A stretch of DNA of 38,124 nucleotides from Pseudomonadota bacterium (GCA_029781535.1 JAKOWL010000103.1:1-38124); one strand, 5' to 3'; shown: positions 24,793 through 35,196, numbered from the stretch's first letter. Made by a program: numbers and translations. The notes: a model not told the origin generated them from the letters alone.

Positions 24793-25847
24793 GCAGAAAC
24801 CAGTCTGGCAATCTCGGCTTCTTCGTCAGCTTCCAATACCAGCAAAGGCTTGGAAGTTTTTTTACTGATAAATTGTTGATGAGTTTGATTGGCATCTTTA
24901 CTAAGGGCAACCCCCATAAATGCCAATGGTTCACAAACCATTTCCCTTATCACGGATGATTTCTCACCTATACCGCCCGTGAAAACGATCGCATCTAGCC
25001 CGCCGGCTTGAGCAGCATAAGCACCTATTTGAGCGCTAACGTGATTAGCAAAGTATTCAATCGCAAATTTCGCTTGTTGTGTTCCACTTGCTAGTAAAGC
25101 CTGCATGCTGGCGCTTTCACCATTGGATAGCGAAATCAATCCCATTCCGTGATAAATCAGGTCAGATAAATCATCATAAGAAAGAGATTTGGAAAGCTCC
25201 AAAATGACTCCTGGGTCAATATCACCGCTTCTTGTGGCCATTGGAATGCCACCCGCGGGCGTGTATCCCATGGTGGTGTCGACAGATTGAAGATTTTTCA
25301 GAAGACAGAGACTTGCACCACTTCCTAAATGAGCAATCACGATATTTTTGTTGGCGACATCACCAAGTAAATCTGGCAGCTTGCCAGCAATGTGTGAGTA
25401 GCTAAGGCCATGGAAGCCATAACGCCGCATCCCATAACGGTCTGGAATAGGTAATTTCCAAGCCAATTTGGGTAATGTCGAATGAAATGCGGTATCGAAG
25501 CATGCAACTTGTGGAACTGTTAATCGGGCCGAAAGATAATTTATGCCAAAAAGATTGTTTGGCAGGTGTAATGGGGCAAGGTTGGTAATATTTTCCAAAC
25601 GCTGAATTTCAGTTCTGGTTAACAACCTGCATGGCTCCTGAATGTCGCCCCCATGCACAAATCGATGACCAACAATGTTGAACTTGTATTCACTGGTTTC
25701 ATTTAACAGTTCATTCAAAGCGTTTTCCAGACTTTGGCGGAAGTCTTTGCTATCTAATTTGTACTGATAGTCGATTCTTTGGTTATTAGCTAAGAATGCC
25801 GAGGACTTCAAGCTGGAAGATCCCACATTGATTGTGAGTATTCGCAT
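24780..25847 (-). CDS. ackA: Acetate kinase, short
   Basis: 355-residue cytosolic kinase making ATP from acetyl phosphate, or the reverse. It keeps the active-site set: NVGSSSLK with Asn7, GHRFVHGG (substrate Arg), CFDTAFH (catalytic Asp), RRYGFHGLS, AHLGSGAS, ATRSGDIDP (second catalytic Arg), FTGGIGE and EADEEAEIA near the C-terminus. It is about 45 residues shorter than E. coli AckA, with the loss near the N-terminus and in loops. Beside phosphoketolase its acetyl phosphate supply is obvious. It lies 9 bases after the dehydrogenase gene, and its 3' end overlaps glgP by 13 bases. Confidence 0.94.
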   Translation of the reverse strand: MRILTINVGSSSLKSSAFLANNQRIDYQYKLDSKDFRQSLENALNELLNETSEYKFNIVGHRFVHGGDIQEPCRLLTRTEIQRLENITNLAPLHLPNNLFGINYLSARLTVPQVACFDTAFHSTLPKLAWKLPIPDRYGMRRYGFHGLSYSHIAGKLPDLLGDVANKNIVIAHLGSGASLCLLKNLQSVDTTMGYTPAGGIPMATRSGDIDPGVILELSKSLSYDDLSDLIYHGMGLISLSNGESASMQALLASGTQQAKFAIEYFANHVSAQIGAYAAQAGGLDAIVFTGGIGEKSSVIREMVCEPLAFMGVALSKDANQTHQQFISKKTSKPLLVLEADEEAEIARLVSAYNM

Positions 25848-25856
25848 ATAAGAAAC

Positions 25857-26780
25857 CTAAATAACTTCTTTTAATTGTTCACTTGCTGCACGCAAAATTT
25901 TTGCCGAATGCATCAAATTTTCTTTTTCAATCGCACTCATGTTAGGTACCAGGACTTCGAGTATCCCTGTAGCCCCAACCACTGAGGGTAAAGATAATGA
26001 TATATCTTTTAATTCGTTAATATCGGTTTGCACATGAGAAACAGTCAATATTCGTCTCTCATCCCGTATGATACATTTTAGGAGATTAGCTGTTACGAAG
26101 CCAACAGCGTGGTTAGAGACACCTTTTTTCTCAATAATTCGATAAGCGGCATATCTGACATCATGGTCAATCTTTTCCCTAAAATCCCAACTCCAATGGG
26201 GTAAGTTATCAAGTGGCAAGCCGCCAATCCTGATAGATGACCATAAGATCACTTCGGAATCCCCGTGTTCACCGATTACTTTTGCATAGACAGAATGAGG
26301 GTCAATCTTCAGTATATCCCCGATGCTTTGTTTTAACCTTGCGGTATCCAACATAGTACCTGTACCAATGACTTTAAATGCAGGAAGACCCGAGGCATCA
26401 ACCATGACTTTAGTGAGGACGTCGACCGGGTTGGTGACTAGGATAATCACACCTTTGTAATCGCGCAGACGACTTCCAATTTCATGAATGATTTTGGAAT
26501 TGTCTTTTAAAAGGTCTAATCTGGATTCAGTCGCATTCCCTGCTCTGCCAGCAGCCACCACGATGACATCAGCCGATTGCATTTCATCAATGGATGCCAT
26601 TTTTATCGACACTGTGGAATAGAAAGATTCCCCATGGATTAAATCCATGGTTTCACCTTCCGCCAGATTGGTATTCTTATCACATAAAAATAGTTGGTCT
26701 GTTACACCTGAGTGCAACACGGCAACAGCGATACTCGTCCCTACCGCGCCTAATCCAATGATGCCAACCGAGCGTTTCAT
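25857..26780 (-). CDS. NAD-dependent LDH/MDH-family dehydrogenase, substrate uncertain
   Basis: 307-residue Rossmann enzyme of the lactate/malate dehydrogenase family. Visible: [10 protein letters not shown] (8-17, NAD binding), LFLCDKN with the Asp selecting NAD over NADP, SRLDLL (active-site Arg), [16 protein letters not shown] (Asp and Arg) and IGEHGDSEV (catalytic His). At the loop residue that is Gln in lactate and Arg in malate dehydrogenases (position 102) the alignment gives Gly ([11 protein letters not shown]), so the 2-oxoacid cannot be named. Its start overlaps the phosphoketolase stop (ATGA). In context it probably reoxidises NADH with pyruvate or a related acid. Confidence 0.85.
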   Translation of the reverse strand: MKRSVGIIGLGAVGTSIAVAVLHSGVTDQLFLCDKNTNLAEGETMDLIHGESFYSTVSIKMASIDEMQSADVIVVAAGRAGNATESRLDLLKDNSKIIHEIGSRLRDYKGVIILVTNPVDVLTKVMVDASGLPAFKVIGTGTMLDTARLKQSIGDILKIDPHSVYAKVIGEHGDSEVILWSSIRIGGLPLDNLPHWSWDFREKIDHDVRYAAYRIIEKKGVSNHAVGFVTANLLKCIIRDERRILTVSHVQTDINELKDISLSLPSVVGATGILEVLVPNMSAIEKENLMHSAKILRAASEQLKEVI

Positions 26781-29146
26781 TGCACATTCCAAGTCCACTC
26801 GTCAATTTCAATTGCGTCTACCCCATGTTGATAGGCATATTGGCGACAGTCATCTTGTTCTTTTAGCATTTTGGCATTCAATACTTCGCCTTCGTTTCCT
26901 ATATTTCCCACGTAGCGAATGACATCCATGACAAGACTGAATCTGTCGATTTCATTCTGGATTGCTAACTCGAGGGGGGTGTTAATGCTGCCTCGTTCCT
27001 TGTAGCCCCGAACATGTAGATTGTGGTGATTATGCCGACGGTAACTCAATCGGTGAATCAAGTATGGATAACCGTGAAAGTTAAAGATAATAGGTTTGTC
27101 TTTGGTGAATAAACGATCGAATTCATCATCGCTTAAGCCGTGAGGGTGAACACTTGTTGGGCTCAGTTTATAAAGGTCAATGACATTGATAAATCTGACT
27201 TTTAGTGCAGGCAGGTGGTTTCGAATAATTTGTATGGCTGCCAAGGCTTCTTTTGTGGGAATGTCACCAGCACTGGCAATCACTACATCTGGATTGCCGT
27301 CATCATTGCTAGCCCAATCCCAGATATCGATCCCCTTCTTACAGTGTTCTATGGCCTGATTAATGTCTAAGTATTGAAGGTGTTTTTGCTTGTCACATAC
27401 AATTACGTTGATGTAGTTAGTGCTTTTCAAGCAATGATCAGCAACAGCCAGTAACGTATTCACATCGGGTGGCAGGTAGATGCGAGTGACGTCAGGACTC
27501 TTGTTTACAACCACATCCAGGAAACCAGGGTCTTGATGGGTGAAGCCATTATGATCTTGACGCCATACCGTTGATGTCATGAGCAGGTTCAAAGATGAAA
27601 TTGGCGGTCTCCAATCAACCTTTCTGGCCATGTCTAGCCATTTGGCATGTTGATTGAACATCGAATCAATCACATGAATGAAAGCTTCATAAGTCGAGAA
27701 GAAGCCATGACGGCCTGTTAAAATATATCCTTCTAACCAGCCCTCTAGTGTATGCTCGGAAAGCATTTCCATTACCCGGCCATCAGGTGATAATTCACCA
27801 CCGTCGGCGTCCTCCGGCAGGTAATTTGCTAGCCATGTTTTTTTACTAATCTTGTAGATATCATGTAATTTATTTGATGAGTTTTCGTCCGGACTAAATA
27901 CCCTGAAATTAGTGGGATTCTTTTGGATAATATCTCCCAGCATTACGCCTAAAGGCCGCGTGTTTTCAGCATATTTTGAAGCAGGCTTGGATAGTTGCAG
28001 CGCGTAGTTTCTAAAGTCAGGAATTTCTAGTTCCTTGCGTACCAAACCACCATTGGCATGGGGGTTGGCACTTATTCTGGATGTTCCCGTAGGTGCGAGT
28101 GCTTTTAATCCTGGAATCAATCTGCCTGCATCATCGAACAACTCTTCAGGATGGTAACTTCTTAACCAAGCCTCTAGTTGTGCTAAATGTTCAGGGTTGG
28201 CTATCACATTTCCTAGCGGGACCTGATGAGCTCTCCAGAATCCCTCGACTTTATGACCATCAACAGTTTTTGGGCCTGTCCAGCCTTTGGGGCTTCTTAA
28301 AACGATCATCGGCCAAGATGGTCTAGTTGGAGTGCCTGTTGATCGAGCATGTTTTTGTATCTGCCTGATCTTCAAAATGCACTCTTCCATGGCAACTGCC
28401 ATTTTTTGATGCATTTCAGCAGGGTCTGAACCTTCGACAAAGACAGGTGACCAGCCATAACCTAAAAAGAGATTTTCTATCTCCTGATGCGAGATACGAG
28501 AGAGTATGGTTGGATTATTGATCTTGTAACCATTGAGGTGCAGGATAGGCAGAACAGCGCCATCCCTGACAGGATTAAGGAATTTATTCGAATGCCAAGA
28601 GGTCGCCAGCGGGCCGGTCTCTGACTCGCCATCACCAACCATCACTGTGACGATGAGGTCCGGATTGTCATATGCAGCGCCAAAGGCATGGCTTACACTA
28701 TATCCAAGTTCCCCGCCTTCATGCATAGACCCCGGCATCTCCGGCGTACAGTGACTTCCAATCCCGCCTGGGAATGAAAACTCTTTGAAGAAACGCTTGA
28801 GACCTTCAATATCCTCACTCTTATCAGGATAAACCTCAGAATACGTTCCCTCCAGATAGATCGGGGCAAGCAAGCCGGGTGCCCCGTGGCCGGGCCCTGC
28901 AAGGAATATGGCATCTAGATCATATTTCTTTACAAGCCTGCTCAAATGAATGTAAGCAAAACTCAAACCCGGGCTGCTTCCCCAATGTCCTAACAGCCTC
29001 TGTTTGATATGTTCAGGTTTTAAAGGCTCTCTTAAAAGAGGGTTGTCCTGAAGGTAAATCATTCCTGCAGCCAGATAATTGCAAGCGTGCCAGTAATGAT
29101 TGATATCACGAACTTGCTCTTCTGTAAGCCCAATACTAGTATTCAT
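26777..29146 (-). CDS. xfp: Xylulose-5-P/fructose-6-P phosphoketolase
   Basis: 789-residue TPP enzyme that splits xylulose-5-P or fructose-6-P with phosphate, giving acetyl phosphate plus glyceraldehyde-3-P or erythrose-4-P. Motifs: [16 protein letters not shown] (about 46-61), [12 protein letters not shown] (about 84-95), GDGESETGP with NKFLNP (TPP binding, about 172-195) and the C-terminal transketolase-like domain. Length is normal (about 790-820). It heads the minus-strand unit with the dehydrogenase (4-base overlap) and ackA. No strong ribosome site is visible before the ATG. One AT-rich 315-base gap separates it from sodB. Confidence 0.95.
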   Translation of the reverse strand: MNTSIGLTEEQVRDINHYWHACNYLAAGMIYLQDNPLLREPLKPEHIKQRLLGHWGSSPGLSFAYIHLSRLVKKYDLDAIFLAGPGHGAPGLLAPIYLEGTYSEVYPDKSEDIEGLKRFFKEFSFPGGIGSHCTPEMPGSMHEGGELGYSVSHAFGAAYDNPDLIVTVMVGDGESETGPLATSWHSNKFLNPVRDGAVLPILHLNGYKINNPTILSRISHQEIENLFLGYGWSPVFVEGSDPAEMHQKMAVAMEECILKIRQIQKHARSTGTPTRPSWPMIVLRSPKGWTGPKTVDGHKVEGFWRAHQVPLGNVIANPEHLAQLEAWLRSYHPEELFDDAGRLIPGLKALAPTGTSRISANPHANGGLVRKELEIPDFRNYALQLSKPASKYAENTRPLGVMLGDIIQKNPTNFRVFSPDENSSNKLHDIYKISKKTWLANYLPEDADGGELSPDGRVMEMLSEHTLEGWLEGYILTGRHGFFSTYEAFIHVIDSMFNQHAKWLDMARKVDWRPPISSLNLLMTSTVWRQDHNGFTHQDPGFLDVVVNKSPDVTRIYLPPDVNTLLAVADHCLKSTNYINVIVCDKQKHLQYLDINQAIEHCKKGIDIWDWASNDDGNPDVVIASAGDIPTKEALAAIQIIRNHLPALKVRFINVIDLYKLSPTSVHPHGLSDDEFDRLFTKDKPIIFNFHGYPYLIHRLSYRRHNHHNLHVRGYKERGSINTPLELAIQNEIDRFSLVMDVIRYVGNIGNEGEVLNAKMLKEQDDCRQYAYQHGVDAIEIDEWTWNVQ

Positions 29147-29227
29147 TATTTACAATCCCAATAGACACTCATCCATTTAATGATAGACATAAACTGTGAT
29201 GATTCTGTTACAACAAAAAAGAACATG

Positions 29228-29251
29228 ATCAGAGAAAATATATATTCTGAT
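29228..29251. promoter_or_regulatory. AT-rich inverted repeat upstream of xfp, possible operator
   Basis: ATCAGA and TCTGAT separated by 12 mostly A/T bases, 77 bases upstream of the xfp start. The surrounding gap (29147-29393) is AT-rich and otherwise shows no gene or RNA. A regulator site is only a suggestion. Confidence 0.35.
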
Positions 29252-29393
29252 AATCATTTCAGCAGCCAATCTTTTTGATCTTTCTATTTTTGTCTCTATC
29301 TCTGCTGATTTAGTTTCATTGGTATGTCTAGTAATCATGCTCTACTCTTAAAAATAAATTTATGCCCACAAGATGGATTTATTCTTCGAGACA

Positions 29394-29423
29394 TAAAAAA
29401 ACCTCGAACAAGTTCGAGGTTTT
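29394..29423 (-). terminator. Terminator of sodB
   Basis: Perfect 9-bp stem ACCTCGAAC/GTTCGAGGT with loop AA; on the minus strand seven T follow. It is 38 bases past the sodB stop. Confidence 0.88.
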
Positions 29424-29461
29424 AATAAGCTAAGTATTGTTATTATCAAATAATAAAATGC

Positions 29462-30046
29462 TTATGCTGCATAATTAGCACTTGCAAAATCCCAGTTCGC
29501 CAGACTCGCCAGGAAAGTCTCGACGAATTTCGGACGTGCATTACGGTAATCGATGTAGTAGGCGTGTTCCCAAACGTCGATGGTCAGCAAGGCTTTGTCG
29601 CCAGTGGTGAGTGGTGTGCCTGCCGGGCCCATGTTGACGATGTCCACGCTGCCGTCAGCTTTTTTCACTAGCCATGTCCAGCCTGAGCCGAAGTTGCCAA
29701 CAGCAGAAGCCTGGAATACTTTTTTGAATTCGTCGAAGCTGCCCCATTTTTTGTTGATGGCATCAGCCAGCGCGCCGGTTGGAGCGCCACCACCATTTGG
29801 TTTCATGCAGCTCCAGAAGAAGGTGTGGTTCCATACTTGTGCGGAGTTGTTGTAGATGCCACCGGAAGATTTTTTGATGATGTCTTCCAGGCTGGCGTTC
29901 TCGAACTCTGTACCTTTGATCAAGTTATTCAGGTTGGTCACATAGGCTTGGTGGTGCTTGCCGTAGTGGTATTCAAAAGTTTCTTCGGAGATGTGTGGTG
30001 CCAAAGCGTTTTTGGCATAAGGTAATGCGGGTAAGCTATGTTCCAT
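29462..30046 (-). CDS. sodB: Superoxide dismutase, iron type
   Basis: 194-residue cytosolic enzyme dismutating superoxide. Metal ligands visible: His27 (HYGKHH context), His74 (VWNHTFFW) and the Asp and His of [15 protein letters not shown] (about 157-171). The residues around NNSAQVWNH and the absence of a signal peptide fit cytosolic Fe-SOD. The ATG is preceded by AAAGGAA. It is monocistronic with its own terminator. No clear Fur box is seen. Confidence 0.95.
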   Translation of the reverse strand: MEHSLPALPYAKNALAPHISEETFEYHYGKHHQAYVTNLNNLIKGTEFENASLEDIIKKSSGGIYNNSAQVWNHTFFWSCMKPNGGGAPTGALADAINKKWGSFDEFKKVFQASAVGNFGSGWTWLVKKADGSVDIVNMGPAGTPLTTGDKALLTIDVWEHAYYIDYRNARPKFVETFLASLANWDFASANYAA

Positions 30047-30133
30047 GATGGTTCCTTTAATTTATTAACTGAAATTCAACAATGCATTTTGCCATATTCT
30101 GCAGTAGATAAAAACCTTGTAGGATTTATGGGT

Positions 30134-31015
30134 TTATTTTTTTCTGGCACGTGGATGTGCCGCGTCATAGACCTTGGTGAGATGTTGGTAGTCCAGATGC
30201 GTATACACTTGCGTGGTACTGATGTTGGCATGCCCCAGCATCTCCTGTACGGCACGCAGGTCACCGCTGGATTGCAGCACATGGCTGGCAAAGCTGTGGC
30301 GCAGCATATGCGGGTGTACCGATGAGTTTATGCCTTGTTTGACAGCCCAATCTTTGAGCCGGTATTGCACCGTGCGGTTGTTGATGCGCTTGCCTTGCTT
30401 GCTGATGAATACAGCTTTTTCGTCCTGATTAGTGCCGAGAAGATTTGACCGGGCTGTAAGCCACCTCCTGATTGCCTCTGCGGCATGGCTGCCCAAAGGT
30501 ACGATGCGCGTCTTGTTACCTTTGCCGGTGACGGTGACAGTGCCGTCGCCAAAATCCAGTGCATCCATGTTCAGGTTGACCAGTTCGCTCAGGCGCAGGC
30601 CAGATGAGTAGAACAGTTCGAGAATCGCGTGGTCGCGCAGGCTGAGGATGTCATCATCTGCAATGTCGACTAGTTTGGTCGCTTGTTCTATTGAAAGCGC
30701 TCGGGGCAGGGTGCGTGGAGATTTTGGTGCACGCAGGCCGATGACCGGGTTTTGTGTGTAGCCTTGGCGATGCACCAGAAAATCAAAGAAGCCACGCCAG
30801 CTGGAAAGCATGCGGGCGATGCTTTTGCCACTCAAGCCTTTTCCGTGCAAGCTGGCGATAAAGCGCCGGATATGCGTGTTGGTAAGCTGTGCTAGCGTCA
30901 AGGCGCCTCGCAATTGTTCAAGCTGTGCGATGTCGCGTGCGTAATTCTTGCGCGTATGGACACTCAGCCCACGCTCGTAACTTAAAAAATCGAGGTAGGC
31001 TTGAATCACATCCAT
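30134..31015 (-). CDS. xerC: Tyrosine recombinase XerC
   Basis: 293-residue recombinase that with XerD resolves chromosome dimers at dif. It has the N-terminal SAM-like core-binding domain (about 1-85) and the catalytic domain with Arg141 (SSGLRLSEL), Lys165 (TGKGNK), His236 and Arg239 (HPHMLRH), His262 (LGHANIST) and nucleophile Tyr271 (QVYTHL). I start at ATG 31015, which gives a normal XerC length (298 in E. coli). It sits third in dapF-DUF484-xerC, the same order as the E. coli dapF-yigA-xerC cluster, which separates it from a phage integrase. Confidence 0.95.
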   Translation of the reverse strand: MDVIQAYLDFLSYERGLSVHTRKNYARDIAQLEQLRGALTLAQLTNTHIRRFIASLHGKGLSGKSIARMLSSWRGFFDFLVHRQGYTQNPVIGLRAPKSPRTLPRALSIEQATKLVDIADDDILSLRDHAILELFYSSGLRLSELVNLNMDALDFGDGTVTVTGKGNKTRIVPLGSHAAEAIRRWLTARSNLLGTNQDEKAVFISKQGKRINNRTVQYRLKDWAVKQGINSSVHPHMLRHSFASHVLQSSGDLRAVQEMLGHANISTTQVYTHLDYQHLTKVYDAAHPRARKK

Positions 31016-31028
31016 TGTTTGAGCAGGT

Positions 31029-31688
31029 CTATTCGCTTGCAGGCACCAAATAACGCGATAGCGCGGCGCCGATATGGTCACCAAGTTTCTGCAGGAAATC
31101 AGTGCCAGTGCCTACATAGAAGCGTTCGGTATTATCGCTAGACAGCGCAAGGAATCCGAAAACCTGTCCATTGGCGCGTAACGGGAACACGGCGATGGAA
31201 GCTGCTGGCTCCAGGAACCAGTCATCAATATCGATGCTGGGGATACCGCCGCAATAGACATTGTGAATCTCCAGCACCCACTTCCTGATGGCTTCCGGAA
31301 CCGGTTCAAAGACCAGGCTGTTTTGGTCAGCCTCGTCCAGCGGGGGTGTCCAGATGCGCAGGTAAGTGTCAGTGATGTTGAATTCTTCGGGCAGATAATG
31401 GCTGACCAATTGTTCGGCAGTATCGAAATTCCTGGCTTGTTGCAGCAGGATGCTGAATGCGTGGATTTTGCCGGAAATCTTGTCATTTTCCTGCGCGTTG
31501 AGCACCAGTTCGGCAAAGCGTTCTTCCAGCGCATTGATCTTGTCGCGCTGAGCCAGCTGTTGCCGTTCCGCCAGGGAAATCGTGCCGCTACCATGAGGAC
31601 TGGGCAGATGGATGTCTGCCAAAAAAGAAGCATTCTCCTCGAAGAATTCAGGGTGTTGTTTCAAATAGTCTTTAATTTCTTCTTGCAT
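31029..31688 (-). CDS. DUF484 (YigA) family protein
   Basis: 219-residue cytoplasmic protein with a DUF484 GAF-like domain. The N-terminal EEIKDYLKQHPEFFEEN and LPSPHGSGTISLAERQ are family marks; a helical coil (about 45-75) leads into the GAF-like part with VFPLRANGQVFGFLALSSDN and RFYVGTGTDFL near the end. Its molecular role is unknown. The ATG at 31688 follows GAGG and comes one base after the dapF stop, so it is translationally tied to dapF. It is 13 bases before xerC. Confidence 0.9.
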   Translation of the reverse strand: MQEEIKDYLKQHPEFFEENASFLADIHLPSPHGSGTISLAERQQLAQRDKINALEERFAELVLNAQENDKISGKIHAFSILLQQARNFDTAEQLVSHYLPEEFNITDTYLRIWTPPLDEADQNSLVFEPVPEAIRKWVLEIHNVYCGGIPSIDIDDWFLEPAASIAVFPLRANGQVFGFLALSSDNTERFYVGTGTDFLQKLGDHIGAALSRYLVPASE

Positions 31689-31689
31689 G

Positions 31690-32520
31690 TTAAACCTCAA
31701 TCTCTCCTTCGAATACGATCTCGGCTGGCCCAGTCATCAGCACAGGGTTGTTGCCGCCTGCCCAAGCGATGTTCAGGGCACCGCCACGCGTATGTACCAA
31801 CACCGGTGATTGTAACTCACCCAGACGGATGCCAGACACTACTGCGGCACAAGCGCCGCTGCCACAGGCCAAGGTCTCGCCGCTACCGCGTTCATAAACA
31901 CGCAGTTTGATCTCATGCGGGTTAAGGACTTGCATGAAGCCGGCATTGACACGTTCCGGGAAGCGCTCGTGTGACTCTATTTGCGGGCCGATGTTTGCCA
32001 CGTCATAGTGATCCACATCTTTTACCAATGTGACAGCATGAGGGTTGCCCATCGATACGGCCGAGATTTTGACCGGCTGCATTTTCAGTGCGAGCAGATA
32101 CTGCACTGATTCTGTTTCAGCTGCAAACGGTATCTGATTTGGCTGGAATCGTGGGGCACCCATGTTGACGGTGACTTGGCCATCATTTTGCAAGGTGAGT
32201 GTAATCACTCCGCCCGCGGTCTCCACGTCGATGGACTGTTTGCTGGTCAAGCCTTTCTCTGTGACAAATTTGACGAAGCAGCGTGCACCGTTGCCGCATT
32301 GCTGCACTTCGCCGCCATCCGCGTTGAAGATGCGATAGCGAAAGTCTACGCCTGGCTGCTGGGCTTTTTCAACCATTAACAGCTGATCGCATCCCACGCC
32401 GAAATAACGATTGGCGATGTGTTGGATTTGTGCTTTCGTGAGCTTAACGGGTTGTGTATAGGCGTCGATGACAACAAAGTCATTGCCTGCGCCTTGCATT
32501 TTGGTGAATTTTAATCGCAT
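31690..32520 (-). CDS. dapF: Diaminopimelate epimerase
   Basis: 276-residue cofactor-free enzyme converting LL- to meso-diaminopimelate for lysine and peptidoglycan. The two catalytic Cys are in QQCGNGARC (about 73) and [10 protein letters not shown] (about 218); [13 protein letters not shown] opens the protein as usual. Length equals E. coli DapF (274). It is the first gene of dapF-DUF484-xerC. The 133 bases between it and the divergent metK hold both promoters; a run from 32575 (TTTAAGTGTAGAATGC) could be a -10 for metK. Confidence 0.96.
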   Translation of the reverse strand: MRLKFTKMQGAGNDFVVIDAYTQPVKLTKAQIQHIANRYFGVGCDQLLMVEKAQQPGVDFRYRIFNADGGEVQQCGNGARCFVKFVTEKGLTSKQSIDVETAGGVITLTLQNDGQVTVNMGAPRFQPNQIPFAAETESVQYLLALKMQPVKISAVSMGNPHAVTLVKDVDHYDVANIGPQIESHERFPERVNAGFMQVLNPHEIKLRVYERGSGETLACGSGACAAVVSGIRLGELQSPVLVHTRGGALNIAWAGGNNPVLMTGPAEIVFEGEIEV

Positions 32521-32653
32521 GAGTTTGTTTCCTGAGGTGGGATTCTAGCAACTTTTAGGCGTTTCGGTAGTTTAAGTGTAGAATGCGCGTTCTGCATGAA
32601 GCTGGCTTTAGCCTTTAGTCAGTTTCTTTTTTATCAACTTTTCAAGGCACAAC

Positions 32654-33817
32654 ATGAACGAATATCTCTTTACTTCTGAATCGGTGTCCGAAGGACATCC
32701 GGATAAACTCGCGGATCAAGTATCCGACAGCATCCTAGATGCAATCTTGCAGCAAGACCCGACCGCGCGCGTGGCGGCCGAAACCTTGGCCAATACCGGC
32801 CTGATTGTTTTGGCAGGCGAGATCACGACAACTGCGAACGTGGATTACATCAAGGTAGCACGCGATGCGATCAAACGGATCGGTTACGATAATACCGAAT
32901 ACGGCATCGACTACAAGGGCTGCGCGGTGCTGGTAGCTTACGACAAGCAATCGCCTGATATCGCGCAGGGCGTTGATAATGCAAACGACGATCCGTTGGA
33001 TCAGGGTGCGGGTGACCAAGGCCTGATGTTTGGATATGCGGTCAATGAAACCCCGCAACTGATGCCGTTGCCAATCTGGCTGAGCCATCGCCTGATGGAG
33101 CGCCAGGCGCAATTGCGCAAGGATGGCCGCCTGCCATGGCTGCGTCCGGACGCGAAAGCGCAGGTAACGGTGAAATATGTAGATGGTAAACCTTACGCTT
33201 TGGATACCGTGCTGATTTCTACGCAGCATGCGCCGGAAATGACGTTGGAAGCGATTCGCGAAGCGGTGGTTGAAGAAATTATCAAACCCGTTTTGCCAAA
33301 AGAATTGATCAAAGGCGACATTAAATATCTGGTAAACCCTACTGGCCGTTTTGTGATTGGCGGCCCACAAGGGGATTGCGGCCTGACCGGCCGTAAGATC
33401 ATTGTGGACACCTACGGTGGCGCTGCACCACATGGCGGCGGTGCGTTTTCCGGCAAGGATCCATCCAAGGTGGACCGCAGTGCAGCCTATGCGGGCCGTT
33501 ACGTAGCAAAGAACATCGTGGCTGCGGGCCTTGCAGAGAAATGTATGGTACAGGTCAGCTACGCGATCGGTGTGGCGCGTCCGACATCCATCATGGTACA
33601 GACCTACGGTACCGGAAAAATCTCCGATGAGAAATTGACGCAGTTGGTCAATGAGTATTTTGATTTGCGCCCCAAAGGTATTGTGAAGATGCTGGATCTG
33701 TTACGTCCAATCTATACGAAAACAGCTGCTTACGGGCACTTCGGCCGTGATGAGCCAGAATTTACCTGGGAGGGTACTGACAAGGCGGCAGTGTTACGTG
33801 CTGCAGCCGGGTTGTAA
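32654..33817 (+). CDS. metK: S-adenosylmethionine synthase
   Basis: 387-residue cytosolic enzyme forming AdoMet from methionine and ATP. Motifs: [20 protein letters not shown] (6-25, catalytic His and metal), [12 protein letters not shown] (about 117-128), [20 protein letters not shown] (about 260-279, phosphate loop) and [11 protein letters not shown] near the end. Length matches E. coli (384). It starts the methyl-cycle region but has its own terminator. I see no SAM riboswitch in its 133-base leader. Confidence 0.97.
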   Translation: MNEYLFTSESVSEGHPDKLADQVSDSILDAILQQDPTARVAAETLANTGLIVLAGEITTTANVDYIKVARDAIKRIGYDNTEYGIDYKGCAVLVAYDKQSPDIAQGVDNANDDPLDQGAGDQGLMFGYAVNETPQLMPLPIWLSHRLMERQAQLRKDGRLPWLRPDAKAQVTVKYVDGKPYALDTVLISTQHAPEMTLEAIREAVVEEIIKPVLPKELIKGDIKYLVNPTGRFVIGGPQGDCGLTGRKIIVDTYGGAAPHGGGAFSGKDPSKVDRSAAYAGRYVAKNIVAAGLAEKCMVQVSYAIGVARPTSIMVQTYGTGKISDEKLTQLVNEYFDLRPKGIVKMLDLLRPIYTKTAAYGHFGRDEPEFTWEGTDKAAVLRAAAGL

Positions 33818-33839
33818 GTAAGTAGCGTATCAAACTGCG

Positions 33840-33866
33840 AAAAGGGGGTGATTACCCCCTTTTTCT
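33840..33866 (+). terminator. Terminator of metK
   Basis: AAAGGGGGT and ACCCCCTTT with loop GATT, followed by T-rich sequence. Confidence 0.88.
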
Positions 33867-33908
33867 TTTGCATTATTTGCCCATGTTTTGTAGAAAAATG
33901 TGGGAGAT

Positions 33909-35129
33909 ATGTTGAAAACCATTTCTGTTCATCAAGTCCGCTTGGGCATGTTCATCCATTCGCTGCAAGGCTCTTGGATGGATCACCCATTTTGGAAAAA
34001 AGCCTTCAAACTTGAGGATGCGAATGACTTAAATAAATTGCAGTCCAGTGGTGTGAAAGAAGTCATTATCGATATCTCCAAAGGGTTGGATGTGGCTACA
34101 GAGAAGCCCGTAGAAATTACAGAATCGATTCCAGATCTGCAACAATCCAAACCAGTTTCATTGCAACAAATTAAACGTGTCTCTGCTGGTGAAGAGCGTA
34201 TTCAAGCCAGACGCATTATCGAGAACTCCAAAGAAGCTGTTGTTTCCATGTTCAATGACGTGCGGATGGGCAAGGCGATTGATGCTGAGGCGGCTTCGCC
34301 GCTGGTTGAGGAAATTTCTGCTTCATTAGATCGTAATGAAGGGGCATTAATAAGTCTAGTGCGACTAAAGGCCTCGGATGATTACACCTATATGCACAGT
34401 GTAGCAGTATGTGCATTGATGATTTCGCTGGCACGGGAATTGGGTTTGTCTGAAGCCGAAGTTCGTCTGGCCGGAATGGGGGGCTTATTGCATGATATCG
34501 GCAAGGCCATGATTCCAATCGAGGTGCTGAACAAACCTGGGGCATTGACCGAAGCGGAATTCAATCTGGTTAAATTGCACCCGGAACAGGGCCATGCCTT
34601 ATTGCTACAAGGTAATGTTACAGATGCAATGGCGTTGGATATTTGCCTGCATCATCATGAGAAAATGGATGGCACTGGTTATCCTTTCGGACTGCACGGT
34701 AGCCAGATTAGCCTGTTTGCAAAAATGGGCGCAGTATGTGATGTATATGATGCGGTTACTTCCAATCGCCCTTATAAACCTGGTTGGGAGCCTGGAATTT
34801 CGTTACAGCGTATGGCGCAATGGACAAGTCACTTTGACGACAAGGTGTTCCAGGCATTCGTGAAATGCGTGGGTATCTATCCTGTAGGTTCGATCGTGTT
34901 GCTCAAGACCGGACGGCTGGCTTTGGTGATAGATCAAAGCCCCAAGAGTTTGCTGACCCCGATTGTCAGGGTATTTTTTTCTACCAAATCCAAACTGCGT
35001 GTCCCAATCGAAGTGCTGGATTTGTCCAAACGAGGCGCTAATGACCAGATCATTGGACACGAGGATCCGGCAAAATGGGGAATTCATGATATCAATGGAT
35101 TATGGAACCAGAACGACTTATGGGGATAG
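33909..35129 (+). CDS. HD-GYP domain cyclic-di-GMP phosphodiesterase (DUF3391 N-terminus)
   Basis: 406 residues, no membrane segment. The N-terminal DUF3391 domain (about 1-120, KTISVHQVRLGMFIHSLQGSWMDHPFW) is followed by an HD-GYP domain: YMHSVAVCALM (about 159), LLHDIGKAMIP (about 193, HD pair), LHPEQGHALL, and HHHEKMDGTGYPFGL (about 248, GYP). All expected metal and GYP residues are present, so hydrolysis of c-di-GMP is likely. It starts at ATG 33909 after GGAG. It is independent of metK (terminator between) and precedes the SAH riboswitch. PNAG synthesis seen at the left end is a c-di-GMP-controlled process in other species. Confidence 0.9.
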   Translation: MLKTISVHQVRLGMFIHSLQGSWMDHPFWKKAFKLEDANDLNKLQSSGVKEVIIDISKGLDVATEKPVEITESIPDLQQSKPVSLQQIKRVSAGEERIQARRIIENSKEAVVSMFNDVRMGKAIDAEAASPLVEEISASLDRNEGALISLVRLKASDDYTYMHSVAVCALMISLARELGLSEAEVRLAGMGGLLHDIGKAMIPIEVLNKPGALTEAEFNLVKLHPEQGHALLLQGNVTDAMALDICLHHHEKMDGTGYPFGLHGSQISLFAKMGAVCDVYDAVTSNRPYKPGWEPGISLQRMAQWTSHFDDKVFQAFVKCVGIYPVGSIVLLKTGRLALVIDQSPKSLLTPIVRVFFSTKSKLRVPIEVLDLSKRGANDQIIGHEDPAKWGIHDINGLWNQNDLWG

Positions 35130-35157
35130 CCTCTCTTATTGATAACTGTTTGAATTT

Positions 35158-35185
35158 TTGTAATTTTATCTATTCGTAGTACAAT
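35158..35185 (+). promoter_or_regulatory. Promoter of the SAH riboswitch-ahcY transcript
   Basis: TTGTAA, a 16-base spacer and TACAAT. The predicted start, about 35192, is 5 bases before the aptamer begins. Confidence 0.6.
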
Positions 35186-35196
35186 AGCATTCATAT

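Noticed and set aside
32521-32653. SAM riboswitch before metK.
   Set aside because: No known SAM aptamer core can be recognised in this 133-base leader.
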